DNA of 64,000 bases, from the NCBI GenBank assembly GCA_948473335.1, contig CAOKXF010000009.1, positions 1 to 64,000 on the forward strand. Direction: 5' to 3'. This document shows, piece after piece, positions 1-7,606 of the stretch. The notes under the pieces are model-generated. The model was not told the origin of the DNA. It was given only the letters and a program-made list of their open reading frames with translations, and ran no database searches. Every line of letters starts with the position of its first letter. Position 1 is the first letter of the stretch. The position numbers and the translations under genes were made by a program. The DNA is from an uncultured Clostridium sp. GTDB taxonomy: Bacteria > Bacillota > Clostridia > TANB77 > CAG-508.

Positions 1-117
1 TCAGCAGGACTAACAAAAGAACAAATAGCAATAATAGTAGTAACAACAATGGCAGTAATAACAGGAATAATAGTTGCAATAGGAATAAAAGGTATAAAAC
101 TGGATAAGAAACATTAA
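1..117 (+). CDS. C-terminal tail of a membrane-anchored protein (5' end outside window)
   Basis: The reading frame is open from base 1 and ends at TAA 115-117, giving 38 residues. They form one hydrophobic helix (about residues 8-28, Ile/Val/Ala rich) followed by a short basic tail ending LDKKH. This is the usual C-terminal membrane anchor of an exported Gram-positive protein. No PxTG sorting motif is visible in the part present. The giant surface proteins at the other end of the window end in a similar helix plus basic tail, so this may be another surface protein, but the rest of it lies outside the window and its function cannot be told. Confidence 0.6.
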   Translation, partial: SAGLTKEQIAIIVVTTMAVITGIIVAIGIKGIKLDKKH

Positions 118-158
118 AACCAATAACTGATATAAAATATTAAAATTTATAGGATATT

Positions 159-228
159 ATGATATGATACCTTTTAAGCAGACAAGGCAAATAACCAAAA
201 TCTACTAAGGTATCATATCATTTTTCTT
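159..228 (+). terminator. Long-loop hairpin terminator
   Basis: A perfect 15-bp inverted repeat (159-173 with 207-221) encloses a 33-nt loop and runs into a T-rich tract (TTTTTCTT). It lies 41 bp after the stop of the partial gene and fits rho-independent termination, although the loop is longer than usual. The rest of 118-470 holds only the promoter at 301-329. Confidence 0.6.
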
Positions 229-300
229 CAATTTGCTAAGAAAAGATAAGAAAGATTAATACAATAAATAACAGATAGTCAAAAAACTAAAAAATAAATA

Positions 301-329
301 TTGCAAAAGGCGAGAAAACGTGGTAGAAT
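301..329 (+). promoter_or_regulatory. Promoter of the 471 gene
   Basis: TTGCAA (301-306) and TAGAAT (324-329) are 17 bp apart, with an extended -10 (TGg before TAGAAT). Transcription would start near 336, leaving a leader of about 135 nt. The -10 region closely matches that of the paralogous gene at 10745. Confidence 0.55.
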
Positions 330-470
330 AACAAACATGTCATTTACAGAAAAATAAATTTAGCAGAAATAAAATTGAAAAAATTAACAATAAATGAGGT
401 TAATAAAATCAATAAGCTAAACAACAAAATGGAACCCAAAAAATAGAAGACAATATGAAAGGAAACAAAA

Positions 471-1250
471 ATGAAAAAAGTATTAAGCGAAGGAACAATA
501 AATCGGTCTGAAGATAAAAAGACAGCAAAGAAGAAAAGAAGAAGACTTCATTTAACAGAGGATTTAAAATACATAATAGAAGATTCAGTATCATTTGAAG
601 AAGATGTCTACCTATTTGCAAAATGGTTTCAAGTAGGAGCTAGAACAAAAAAGCTACAAGCTATTATAGAAACCATAATAGAAATGGATAAAATTTCTTG
701 GCCTAATATAGTAAGAAGTTTAGAAGGTAAAGGAATAATATTAACAGTTACAGATAGAGATGTGATTTCAGGACAAATGACAAGGAATCTGAAAAAAACA
801 AAAAACAAAACAACAGCAATAATGTTTTTTAAGATTCTAAATAATTTAGAAAAGAAATATAAAGATGAAACTGAAGACGAAGTATATCAACCTACAAGAA
901 TGATATGTATGCCAGAAATACCATGGTTTGAGAAATTTCTCGAAAATATGGATGAAGACAAAAAAACCAGTGAAAAAGTAATAGAAGTTTTAGAAAAAAT
1001 GGGAATTAATACTTTAACAAAGGAAGATGCTGGCAGGATACAAGATATAGCACAAGTTGCAGTAAAAGAATTAGGAAAAATAAATTTTAATACTGTAATC
1101 AGCAAAGCTAATATTCCAATAGAATTAGGAATAAAATACAGGTGCATTTTTGCAACATTTATTAACAAATTTATAAAAGAAAATGCAAGAGATTACGAAA
1201 AAATAACATTAGAAGATTTTTTATATTCATTAAAACATGTTGTGAACTAA
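471..1250 (+). CDS. Unrecognised two-block protein, paralogue of the 10745 protein
   Basis: A 259-residue protein starting at ATG 471 behind an AAAGGA site. It has a Lys/Arg-rich N-terminus (to about residue 24), block A (about 24-125, with the motif WPNIVRSLEGKG) and block B (about 140-259, beginning CMPEIPWFEKF and ending in EDFLYSLK). Both blocks align with the 542-residue protein at 10745-12373 (WPNIIHAVNLQG, CMPDIPEFAEM, EDFLNDLK); that protein has long acidic insertions instead of a short linker. There is no signal peptide or membrane helix, so it is probably a cytoplasmic, mostly helical protein. It has its own promoter and terminator. I do not recognise the family and assign no function; the basic N-terminus could bind nucleic acid or the acidic paralogue, but that is speculation. 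Confidence 0.8.
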   Translation: MKKVLSEGTINRSEDKKTAKKKRRRLHLTEDLKYIIEDSVSFEEDVYLFAKWFQVGARTKKLQAIIETIIEMDKISWPNIVRSLEGKGIILTVTDRDVISGQMTRNLKKTKNKTTAIMFFKILNNLEKKYKDETEDEVYQPTRMICMPEIPWFEKFLENMDEDKKTSEKVIEVLEKMGINTLTKEDAGRIQDIAQVAVKELGKINFNTVISKANIPIELGIKYRCIFATFINKFIKENARDYEKITLEDFLYSLKHVVN

Positions 1251-1273
1251 AAAATTTGGGAACCAAAGGAAAT

Positions 1274-1299
1274 GACCAGTTGTAAAGACTGGTCGTTTT
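1274..1299 (+). terminator. Terminator after the 471 gene
   Basis: A 7-bp stem GACCAGT/ACTGGTC (1274-1280 with 1288-1294) with a 7-nt loop is followed by GTTTT. It lies 24 bp after the stop codon and so isolates the 471 gene from the next one. Confidence 0.7.
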
Positions 1300-1337
1300 C
1301 GTTAGATAAAATAAAGCAAATATAATTAATTTTACTA

Positions 1338-1366
1338 TTGATAGAAAAAAATAAATATGATATATT
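1338..1366 (+). promoter_or_regulatory. Promoter of the DUF4358-like/MBOAT/DHHW cassette
   Basis: TTGATA (1338-1343) and TATATT (1361-1366) are 17 bp apart, with TGa forming an extended -10. It is followed by the AAGGAGG site of the gene at 1405. Confidence 0.55.
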
Positions 1367-1404
1367 AAAAAATAAGAAAATAAAAAAGAAAAGGAGGAAT
1401 TCAA

Positions 1405-2007
1405 ATGAAAAAGGGACCAATGATAATAGCAATAGCAATTATCATAATAGCAATCGCAGTAATAATCACAATAGCAGTAATGAAACCAAAAGAAAAAACA
1501 AAATTAGATCCAATAACTAGTGCAGAAGACTTAACAAAATTATTTGAAAAAGTATATGAAGGACAAGAAGACAAAATACCAAGTGTTGTAACACAAACAA
1601 TAGATACTTCAGATGAAAATTTAGTAAACATGATGACTGGACTAGTAAATGGAAAGGATTTAGAATATCTTGCAGTATCAGAACCAATGATTAGCAGTCA
1701 AGCATATTCATGTATCTTAGCAAAAGTAAAAGATGGAGTAGATGCAAACAAAATAGCAAAAGAAATGTTTGACAAAGTTGATCCAGCAAAATGGATTTGT
1801 GTATATGCAGAAAAAGTATATGCAACAAATAGTGGAGATGTAGTATGTTTAGTAATGTCAAGTGAAGAATGGGCAAAACCAGTATATGACAATTTCAAAA
1901 ACATAGCAGGAAGTGTAGGAGAAGAATATCAAAGAACAGAACAAGAACCAATACCAGACGATGCAAGTGGAATTGATGGAATCGACGCTTTAGACGGAAT
2001 CGAATAA
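1405..2007 (+). CDS. DUF4358-like exported protein
   Basis: A 200-residue protein with a strong AAGGAGG site 8 bp before ATG 1405. One long hydrophobic helix (about residues 6-26, almost all Ile/Ala/Val) anchors it or acts as an uncleaved signal; the remaining ~170 residues would be outside the membrane. The body has the layout of DUF4358 proteins: a helical start (SAEDLTKLFEKVYEG), a strand-rich core and a pattern like AVSEPMISSQAYSCILAKV. The acidic tail ends DGIDALDGIE. From what I know of the family, such proteins are often encoded beside MBOAT acyltransferases and DHHW proteins, as here. A role as accessory factor in envelope acylation is inferred from that position. The family call is by pattern only and no biochemical role is known to me. 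Confidence 0.65.
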   Translation: MKKGPMIIAIAIIIIAIAVIITIAVMKPKEKTKLDPITSAEDLTKLFEKVYEGQEDKIPSVVTQTIDTSDENLVNMMTGLVNGKDLEYLAVSEPMISSQAYSCILAKVKDGVDANKIAKEMFDKVDPAKWICVYAEKVYATNSGDVVCLVMSSEEWAKPVYDNFKNIAGSVGEEYQRTEQEPIPDDASGIDGIDALDGIE

Positions 2008-2095
2008 AAATGAAAATCGCCAGAAAGATAAAGTAATAAACAAAATGCTTTGTTAATGGCGATTATTAATTTATATAATAAAATGGAGGAAACAA

Positions 2096-3487
2096 ATGGT
2101 ATTTTCAACAATTACATTTCTATTTTACTTTTTACCAATAGTATTAGTAATTTATTATATAGTGCCAAAAAAATGGAAGAACACAATATTATTAATAGCA
2201 TCATTATTATTTTACTTTTATGGCGAACCTAAATATATAGTATTAATGATATTATCAATAATAATGACATACATATTTGGAATATTAATAGAAAAAAACA
2301 AAAATACACAAAAGGCAAAAATGTATTTAATAATATCAATATGCATAAGTGTAGGGTTATTAATATATTTCAAATATACAAATTTTATAATAAAAAATAT
2401 ACAAATATGGCTAACTAATAAAATAGAATTTATACATATAATATTACCAATAGGAATATCATTCTACACATTCCAAATGATAAGCTATTTAATAGATGTA
2501 TATAATGGAAAAGCAAAAGTACAAAAAAATATACTAAAATTAGCAACATATGTATCATTATTTCCACAGCTAATAGCTGGGCCAATAGTAAGATACACAA
2601 CAATAGAAGAACAATTAGAAAAACGAGAATATAATATAGAAAAATTTTCAGCAGGAGTAAGAAGATTTGTAATTGGATTGGGGAAAAAGGTATTAATAGC
2701 AAATGTATTAGGAGAATTACAAAATATCTTTTTAGTAAGTAATGAAAAAAGTGTATTATTCTATTGGATTTATGCAATATCAGTAATGCTACAAATTTAT
2801 TTTGATTTTTCAGGATATTCAGATATGGCAATAGGATTGGGAAAAATGTTTGGGTTTGAATTCTTAGAAAATTTCAACTATCCGTATATAGCGAAAAGTA
2901 TAACAGATTTTTGGAGAAGATGGCATATTTCGCTAAGCACATGGTTTAGAGACTATATTTATATACCATTAGGAGGAAATAGAGTAAACAAAATTAAATG
3001 GTTAAGAAATATCATGGTAGTTTGGTTTTTAACAGGATTGTGGCATGGTGCAGAATGGAACTTTGTTATTTGGGGATTATATTTTGGAGTGCTACTAATA
3101 ATAGAAAAAGTATTTTTGGAGAAATACTTAAATAAGTTACCACAAATATTTGCAAGGGCATATACATTACTAATAGTAATGATTAGTTTCATAATATTTA
3201 ATGGAGAAGGGGTAGAACAAATATTTCAAAATTTAGGTGGCCTTATAGGAACAAATGGGACACCTATAATATCAACAGAAAGCATATATTATTTTAAAAG
3301 TTATTTTATAATAATCTTAATAGCAATAATTGGAGCTACACCAATACCAAAGAATATAGTTAATTCTAATAAGTTAAAAAAATTAGTAAATATATTAGAA
3401 CCAATATATTTATTAATGATATTTATAATATGTACAAGTTACATAATAGATGGTTCATTTAATCCATTTTTATATTTTAGATTTTAG
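2096..3487 (+). CDS. MBOAT-family membrane O-acyltransferase (AlgI/PatA/DltB type)
   Basis: A 463-residue polytopic membrane protein starting at ATG 2096 behind GGAGG. Motifs of the AlgI-like branch are present: FWRRWHISLSTWFRDYIYIP near residues 265-285 and GLWHGAEWNFVIWGLYFG near 315-332, whose His is the expected active-site residue. About ten or more hydrophobic helices are visible and the length matches the family (450-500). Such enzymes move acetyl or other acyl groups across the membrane to an exported sugar polymer. The DHHW protein starts 9 bp downstream, so the two are almost certainly co-transcribed and probably act as membrane transfer enzyme plus outside acetylation partner. The acceptor (peptidoglycan, teichoic acid or exopolysaccharide) cannot be told from the sequence. 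Confidence 0.92.
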   Translation: MVFSTITFLFYFLPIVLVIYYIVPKKWKNTILLIASLLFYFYGEPKYIVLMILSIIMTYIFGILIEKNKNTQKAKMYLIISICISVGLLIYFKYTNFIIKNIQIWLTNKIEFIHIILPIGISFYTFQMISYLIDVYNGKAKVQKNILKLATYVSLFPQLIAGPIVRYTTIEEQLEKREYNIEKFSAGVRRFVIGLGKKVLIANVLGELQNIFLVSNEKSVLFYWIYAISVMLQIYFDFSGYSDMAIGLGKMFGFEFLENFNYPYIAKSITDFWRRWHISLSTWFRDYIYIPLGGNRVNKIKWLRNIMVVWFLTGLWHGAEWNFVIWGLYFGVLLIIEKVFLEKYLNKLPQIFARAYTLLIVMISFIIFNGEGVEQIFQNLGGLIGTNGTPIISTESIYYFKSYFIIILIAIIGATPIPKNIVNSNKLKKLVNILEPIYLLMIFIICTSYIIDGSFNPFLYFRF

Positions 3488-3496
3488 GAGGTTGAA

Positions 3497-4591
3497 ATGA
3501 AGAGTAAAATGAAAGATAAGATAATAGCAATAGGATTTATAGTAATTTTATTATCAATTTTCCTAATAAACATAATAGTAAAAGATAAACAAGTATCTTC
3601 TAGTGAAAGAAGAATGTTAGCACAAATGCCTAAAACTACAGCAAAAAAGATAATGAATGGAGAAACATTTAATGAATTTGAAAAATATGCAATGGATCAA
3701 TTTGTTGCAAGAGATATGTTAAGAAGTATAAAATCATATTTCAGTATGAATATATTTAGGCAAAGAGATAACAATAAATTATTTATAAAAGATGAAATAA
3801 TTTATAAAATAGAATATCCATTAAATAAAAAGAATATAGAAAAATCAGCAAACAGGATAAATGAAGTAATTGATACATATTTGAATGGAATGGATGTATA
3901 TTATTCAATAATACCAGATAAAAATTATTATTTAGAAGGTAATGAATACTTAAAAATGAATTATGAAGAACTAGAGCAAATTATGAAAGAAAATATGAAA
4001 GATGCAAAATATATCAGAATTTGGGATAACCTATCATTACAAGATTATTATAGAACTGATACACATTGGAAACAAGAAAATTTATTAGATGTAATAAAAA
4101 CGATACAAGATGGAATGAATTTAGAAGATACAAGTGATATTACCTATGATACAGAAGAATTAGGAAATTTTTATGGAGTATATTATGGACAATTGGGAGT
4201 ACAAATTAATCCAGATAGAATAAAAATACTTACAAATAATGTATTAGATAATTGTAGAGTATACAATCTAGAAAAACAAGAAGAAAGCAAAATATACGAT
4301 AAAAATAAATGGAAAAAATCTTCAGATAAATATGATATTTTCTTATCAGGAGCTACTCCAATAATTACAATAGAAAACCCAAATGCAGCTACTTCGAAAG
4401 AATTACTGCTGTTCAGAGATTCTTATGGAAGTAGTTTAGCACCATTATTAGTACAAAATTATAGTAAAATTACATTAATAGATATTAGATACATATCTAG
4501 TAAATTATTAGGTGAATATATTGAATTTAATGACCAAGATGTATTGTTCTTATATAGTACACTAGTTTTAAATCAAAATATATTAAAATAA
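3497..4591 (+). CDS. DHHW / AlgX-AlgJ-like SGNH-fold protein
   Basis: A 364-residue protein with AGGAGG just before ATG 3497. It has an N-terminal signal anchor (about residues 8-28) followed by an exported domain. The diagnostic TDTHW motif is near residues 190-195 (the DHHW signature) and an FRDSYGSS segment near 305-312 looks like the SGNH catalytic Ser block, together giving the Asp/His and Ser of the AlgX/AlgJ fold. The family acetylates exopolysaccharides with an MBOAT partner, which is the gene directly upstream. A perfect 12-bp hairpin follows the stop codon, closing the cassette. There is no sugar synthesis gene next to it, so the substrate polymer must be made elsewhere. Confidence 0.88.
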   Translation: MKSKMKDKIIAIGFIVILLSIFLINIIVKDKQVSSSERRMLAQMPKTTAKKIMNGETFNEFEKYAMDQFVARDMLRSIKSYFSMNIFRQRDNNKLFIKDEIIYKIEYPLNKKNIEKSANRINEVIDTYLNGMDVYYSIIPDKNYYLEGNEYLKMNYEELEQIMKENMKDAKYIRIWDNLSLQDYYRTDTHWKQENLLDVIKTIQDGMNLEDTSDITYDTEELGNFYGVYYGQLGVQINPDRIKILTNNVLDNCRVYNLEKQEESKIYDKNKWKKSSDKYDIFLSGATPIITIENPNAATSKELLLFRDSYGSSLAPLLVQNYSKITLIDIRYISSKLLGEYIEFNDQDVLFLYSTLVLNQNILK

Positions 4592-4604
4592 AATATAAAA
4601 GGGA

Positions 4605-4638
4605 TGCCCCTAGGTAGAAAAGATACTACCTAGGGGCA
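4605..4638. terminator. Convergent bidirectional terminator hairpin
   Basis: A 12-bp perfect stem (GCCCCTAGGTAG 4606-4617 with its complement 4626-4637) with an 8-nt loop lies between the converging DHHW and helicase genes. The minus-strand side leads into a T-rich run, the plus-strand side does not, so it probably serves mainly the minus strand and partly both. Confidence 0.65.
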
Positions 4639-4668
4639 ATGCAAATAAACAATTTACATTAAGGGCTA

Positions 4669-6747
4669 TTATTCAGTTTTTGTGGTTGTAGAGATTTTAC
4701 AGTTCCGATAATACAAGGAAACAGTTGGAACGTCAAATGGTGAATAATCCTCTTGCTCCTCACGGAAGTTCTCAGGTTCTTTTTCCATTAAATCATAAAG
4801 TGCTCCTACTTCATAGACGCTTACTCTCAATTCACAACAGTACAGATTTGTATAAATTTTGCCACCGTTAAGAAAGTAATTGTCTCTAGTAAACAATTCA
4901 GGCACATATTCCAATAACTCTTCCAAAGTAAATTTAGTGGGTAAAACAAGTCTATGCCGCACTTCAGCGAGGCTATCTGGAATATTAGCAAAATCACGAG
5001 GAACACCTAAAAGAAACATAGAAGAAGTTCCAACTATAGAATATTTATAAGTGAACCGATCATGCGTGTATGTGTTGTTCTTATAAATATTGTTATTTCT
5101 AACAAACACATAATCACGATTTACGAGAAGGCACTTCTTTAACGCTACTTCATTTATAGGATGTCTACTAGTATCAATCTTAAAACGGCTAACTACTATG
5201 TTCAAAGACTCTAAAATCTTGTTATATGTAGATAAGCTAATGTGATACTTCCCCAATAGACTACGCAATTGCTTAGCAGAAGTTTTTGAAGTGTAATAAA
5301 GCGCTTTAAAGACATTCATTTCTGTAAAGAGATCAGAGTCCTTGTTTTTTAAGGAATCTGGAATATCGTTTATGTCCTTGCAAATTGAACCGATACTCAT
5401 AAGTAAAGAACAAATCAAAATATCGAATTCAACGCCATACTTTTTACCTTCTACTAACATCCTAGCAGATCGAGCGTCTAATGGAATTTTAGACATTGAG
5501 CGCCCTATTTCCGTTATTGTACCGTTCTCACTATTTACAGCTCCAAGCATCATGAGATTTTTCCTAGCAACTTTAACTTGTCTCTTTATAGGCTTATGTA
5601 GCAAAGGTAAAGAGTTAATATCTATATTGGCAGACATCAGCATGAGTAAAGTATCTGTCAAATCTGCATAATAAATTTCAGGAGTTATATAATCTTCCCG
5701 ACTTTCATAAGGCATATTTGAACACAAATAGTAACTACCAGGGGAAAATCTACCAACACGCCCCATTCTCTGAGTACAGCTAGCTTTACTTATATTGTGC
5801 AAACAAAGAGTAGGAACATTATCGATATATTCCAATCGCCGTTCTAATCCAGAATCAATTACAGCTGCAAGGTCTTTTATATTCAAAGACGTTTGAGCAA
5901 TATTTGTCGAAAGTATGACTTTCGACTCAAGAGATGTGTCAAAAATTTGCTTTTGCTCATCATAATCCATCTCAGAGTGCAGTAGGAATATCTTATTAAA
6001 GATGTTGTGTGACTTTTTTCTTTCAACAATGCACTTTTGCACATCTTTGTTTAATGAAAGTATTTCTTGTTTTCCAGGAAGAAAAACCAAAACGCCTTGC
6101 TGACGAACAGCTAAAAGTGATACGACTTCTGGAATTTCCTGGGATTGAATGTCGAAATTATGAATAGTATAAGACTTAGAAGCAATGCTAATAATAGGAG
6201 CATTATTGAAAAAGTCAGATAATTCTTTACTATTCATAGTTGCACTCATCAAAATGACTTTGATATTGCAGCCATCATCAATAGTTTTTTTAAGAATGGA
6301 TATTAGCAAATCTGCATATAGAGTATTTTCATGAACTTCATCTATAACAAATACAGTATTTTCTGTATTTTCGATTCCATGAATTAATCTTAAGAATTCA
6401 GCAGCTTCCGTTACAAAAATGATTTTGCAACTATCTGAGAGATTACTCTTAGATGCAGTATGATATCCTACTAAAGAACCCACAGGTTGCTTCTCAAAGA
6501 TATTTGCTACTCTCGTAGCTAGAGAAATGCAGTTTAACCTTTTTTGCTCTGTGACAATAACTCTATATCCAGCTTTAGCAATAAAGGTTGGAATCATTGA
6601 AGATTTGCCACACGCTGTAGCGCCTTCTATGATTGTTACAGGATTGTTTTTTACACTTTGTACGATGATTTCTTCGTACTGTTTAATAGATTGTTCCTTA
6701 CTCCGGCAAACATAAGGACTTACCGGATTTTTACATGATGTTGACAT
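4669..6747 (-). CDS. DEAH-box RNA helicase (HrpA/HrpB-like, short form)
   Basis: A 692-residue superfamily 2 helicase; ATG at 6747 follows GAAAGGA. Motif I is EGATACGKSS (residues 41-50), motif II is DEVH near 134-137 (the DEAH class), motif III is SAT near 168-170, and motif VI is QRMGRVGR. A helicase-associated region follows (DARSARMLVEGKKYG). It is much shorter than HrpA (about 1300) and somewhat shorter than HrpB (about 800). Such proteins unwind RNA or RNA-protein complexes with NTP; the in vivo target is unknown here. It is monocistronic with its own promoter. Base composition differs from the flanks: one sampled line has about 38% G+C against about 28% in the antiporter gene, and ATA is less dominant for Ile. 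This suggests horizontal arrival together with the neighbouring genes. Confidence 0.88.
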   Translation of the reverse strand: MSTSCKNPVSPYVCRSKEQSIKQYEEIIVQSVKNNPVTIIEGATACGKSSMIPTFIAKAGYRVIVTEQKRLNCISLATRVANIFEKQPVGSLVGYHTASKSNLSDSCKIIFVTEAAEFLRLIHGIENTENTVFVIDEVHENTLYADLLISILKKTIDDGCNIKVILMSATMNSKELSDFFNNAPIISIASKSYTIHNFDIQSQEIPEVVSLLAVRQQGVLVFLPGKQEILSLNKDVQKCIVERKKSHNIFNKIFLLHSEMDYDEQKQIFDTSLESKVILSTNIAQTSLNIKDLAAVIDSGLERRLEYIDNVPTLCLHNISKASCTQRMGRVGRFSPGSYYLCSNMPYESREDYITPEIYYADLTDTLLMLMSANIDINSLPLLHKPIKRQVKVARKNLMMLGAVNSENGTITEIGRSMSKIPLDARSARMLVEGKKYGVEFDILICSLLMSIGSICKDINDIPDSLKNKDSDLFTEMNVFKALYYTSKTSAKQLRSLLGKYHISLSTYNKILESLNIVVSRFKIDTSRHPINEVALKKCLLVNRDYVFVRNNNIYKNNTYTHDRFTYKYSIVGTSSMFLLGVPRDFANIPDSLAEVRHRLVLPTKFTLEELLEYVPELFTRDNYFLNGGKIYTNLYCCELRVSVYEVGALYDLMEKEPENFREEQEDYSPFDVPTVSLYYRNCKISTTTKTE

Positions 6748-6867
6748 AGTTCCATTCCTTTCGCATTATAATATATTTTTTGGTTACTGATAAAACTAAA
6801 TAATAATCCTCCTTTCTTTTTTGATGAACTTCTATAAAAGAAGTTAAATTAAGTGTTAATATAGAAA

Positions 6868-6896
6868 ATTATACCATACTTTACATAAAAAAGCAA
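6868..6896 (-). promoter_or_regulatory. Promoter of the DEAH helicase gene
   Basis: Read on the minus strand: TTGCTT (6896-6891), 17 bp, TATAAT (6873-6868), with TGg making an extended -10. The start point would be near 6861, about 110 bp before the ATG. Confidence 0.65.
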
Positions 6897-6934
6897 ATTG
6901 AAAACAAAAATACATTGAGATAAAAATATTAATC

Positions 6935-6973
6935 AAGGATAGGGAGGCTAAAATCTTAGCACTCCCTATCCTT
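6935..6973 (-). terminator. Terminator of the TPM-lemA operon
   Basis: A 12-bp perfect stem (6935-6946 with 6962-6973), continued by an inner GCTAA/TTAGC pairing, lies 33 bp beyond the lemA stop codon. On the minus strand it leads into TTGATTAATATTTTTAT, a weak T-tract. Confidence 0.6.
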
Positions 6974-7006
6974 AGAATAAAATCTACTTATTGACTATTG
7001 ATGATA

Positions 7007-7588
7007 TTAATTATTGTAGTTCATATCAATTATTGGAACTACCAGTGATTTTTCATCAACTTTATGATAGTCAATTTTATCAAAACCAAACAATGAAGCA
7101 ATCATGCTCTTAGGCCATGTTTGAATAGCATTATTATACTCACCGACTTTTTCATTATACTTTTCTTTTGCAAGGGAAATCATGTGTTGATATCCAGACA
7201 ATTCATCTTCAAGAGCAGTGTAATGTTTACTGGTCTGAAGTTCAGAAAATTTTGCAGAGTATGACAACAAGCTGTTATATGCAGTATTCAACCTGTTATC
7301 AGCATTAGTAATATCATCAGGATTACCGCCATTTATGCTCATAATAAAATTGTTTTGCGCTTCCGTTATGTCTGCAATAATTTTCTCTTCATATTGAGCA
7401 TGCCCCATAACAACTTCTACAAAATTAGGGATGAGTTCACTACGATCTTCCATCAGGTTTTCAACTTGTGCCCACTGCATGTCCACATTTTCCCTTAAAT
7501 TTGATAGGTTATTCCGTGTTGCAATAGTCCAAATAGAAGCTATTATTACTCCTATAAAGATACAAATAGATGCGATTCGATTTTTCAT
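7007..7588 (-). CDS. lemA: LemA family protein
   Basis: A 193-residue protein with one N-terminal membrane helix (about residues 5-23) and a helical body. The LemA signature is clear at residues 28-65: a VDMQWAQVENLMEDRSELIPN pattern in which the Trp, the Gln-Val and the DLIPN-like block (ELIPNFVEVV) are conserved, followed by a HAQYEEK stretch like the family's ...hE. segment. It starts 18 bp after the stop of the TPM-domain gene on the same strand, so the two form an operon. TPM/YgcG and LemA proteins are commonly paired in bacteria, which supports both calls. The molecular function of LemA is not established; an envelope role is likely from its topology. Confidence 0.9.
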   Translation of the reverse strand: MKNRIASICIFIGVIIASIWTIATRNNLSNLRENVDMQWAQVENLMEDRSELIPNFVEVVMGHAQYEEKIIADITEAQNNFIMSINGGNPDDITNADNRLNTAYNSLLSYSAKFSELQTSKHYTALEDELSGYQHMISLAKEKYNEKVGEYNNAIQTWPKSMIASLFGFDKIDYHKVDEKSLVVPIIDMNYNN

Positions 7589-7606
7589 ATATTCTCCTTA
7601 ACTCTG

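Noticed and set aside
2015..2064. Possible attenuator hairpin (AATCGCC/GGCGATT) before the MBOAT gene
   Set aside because: The loop is 36 nt and no T-run follows; it may still affect mRNA processing but the support is weak.
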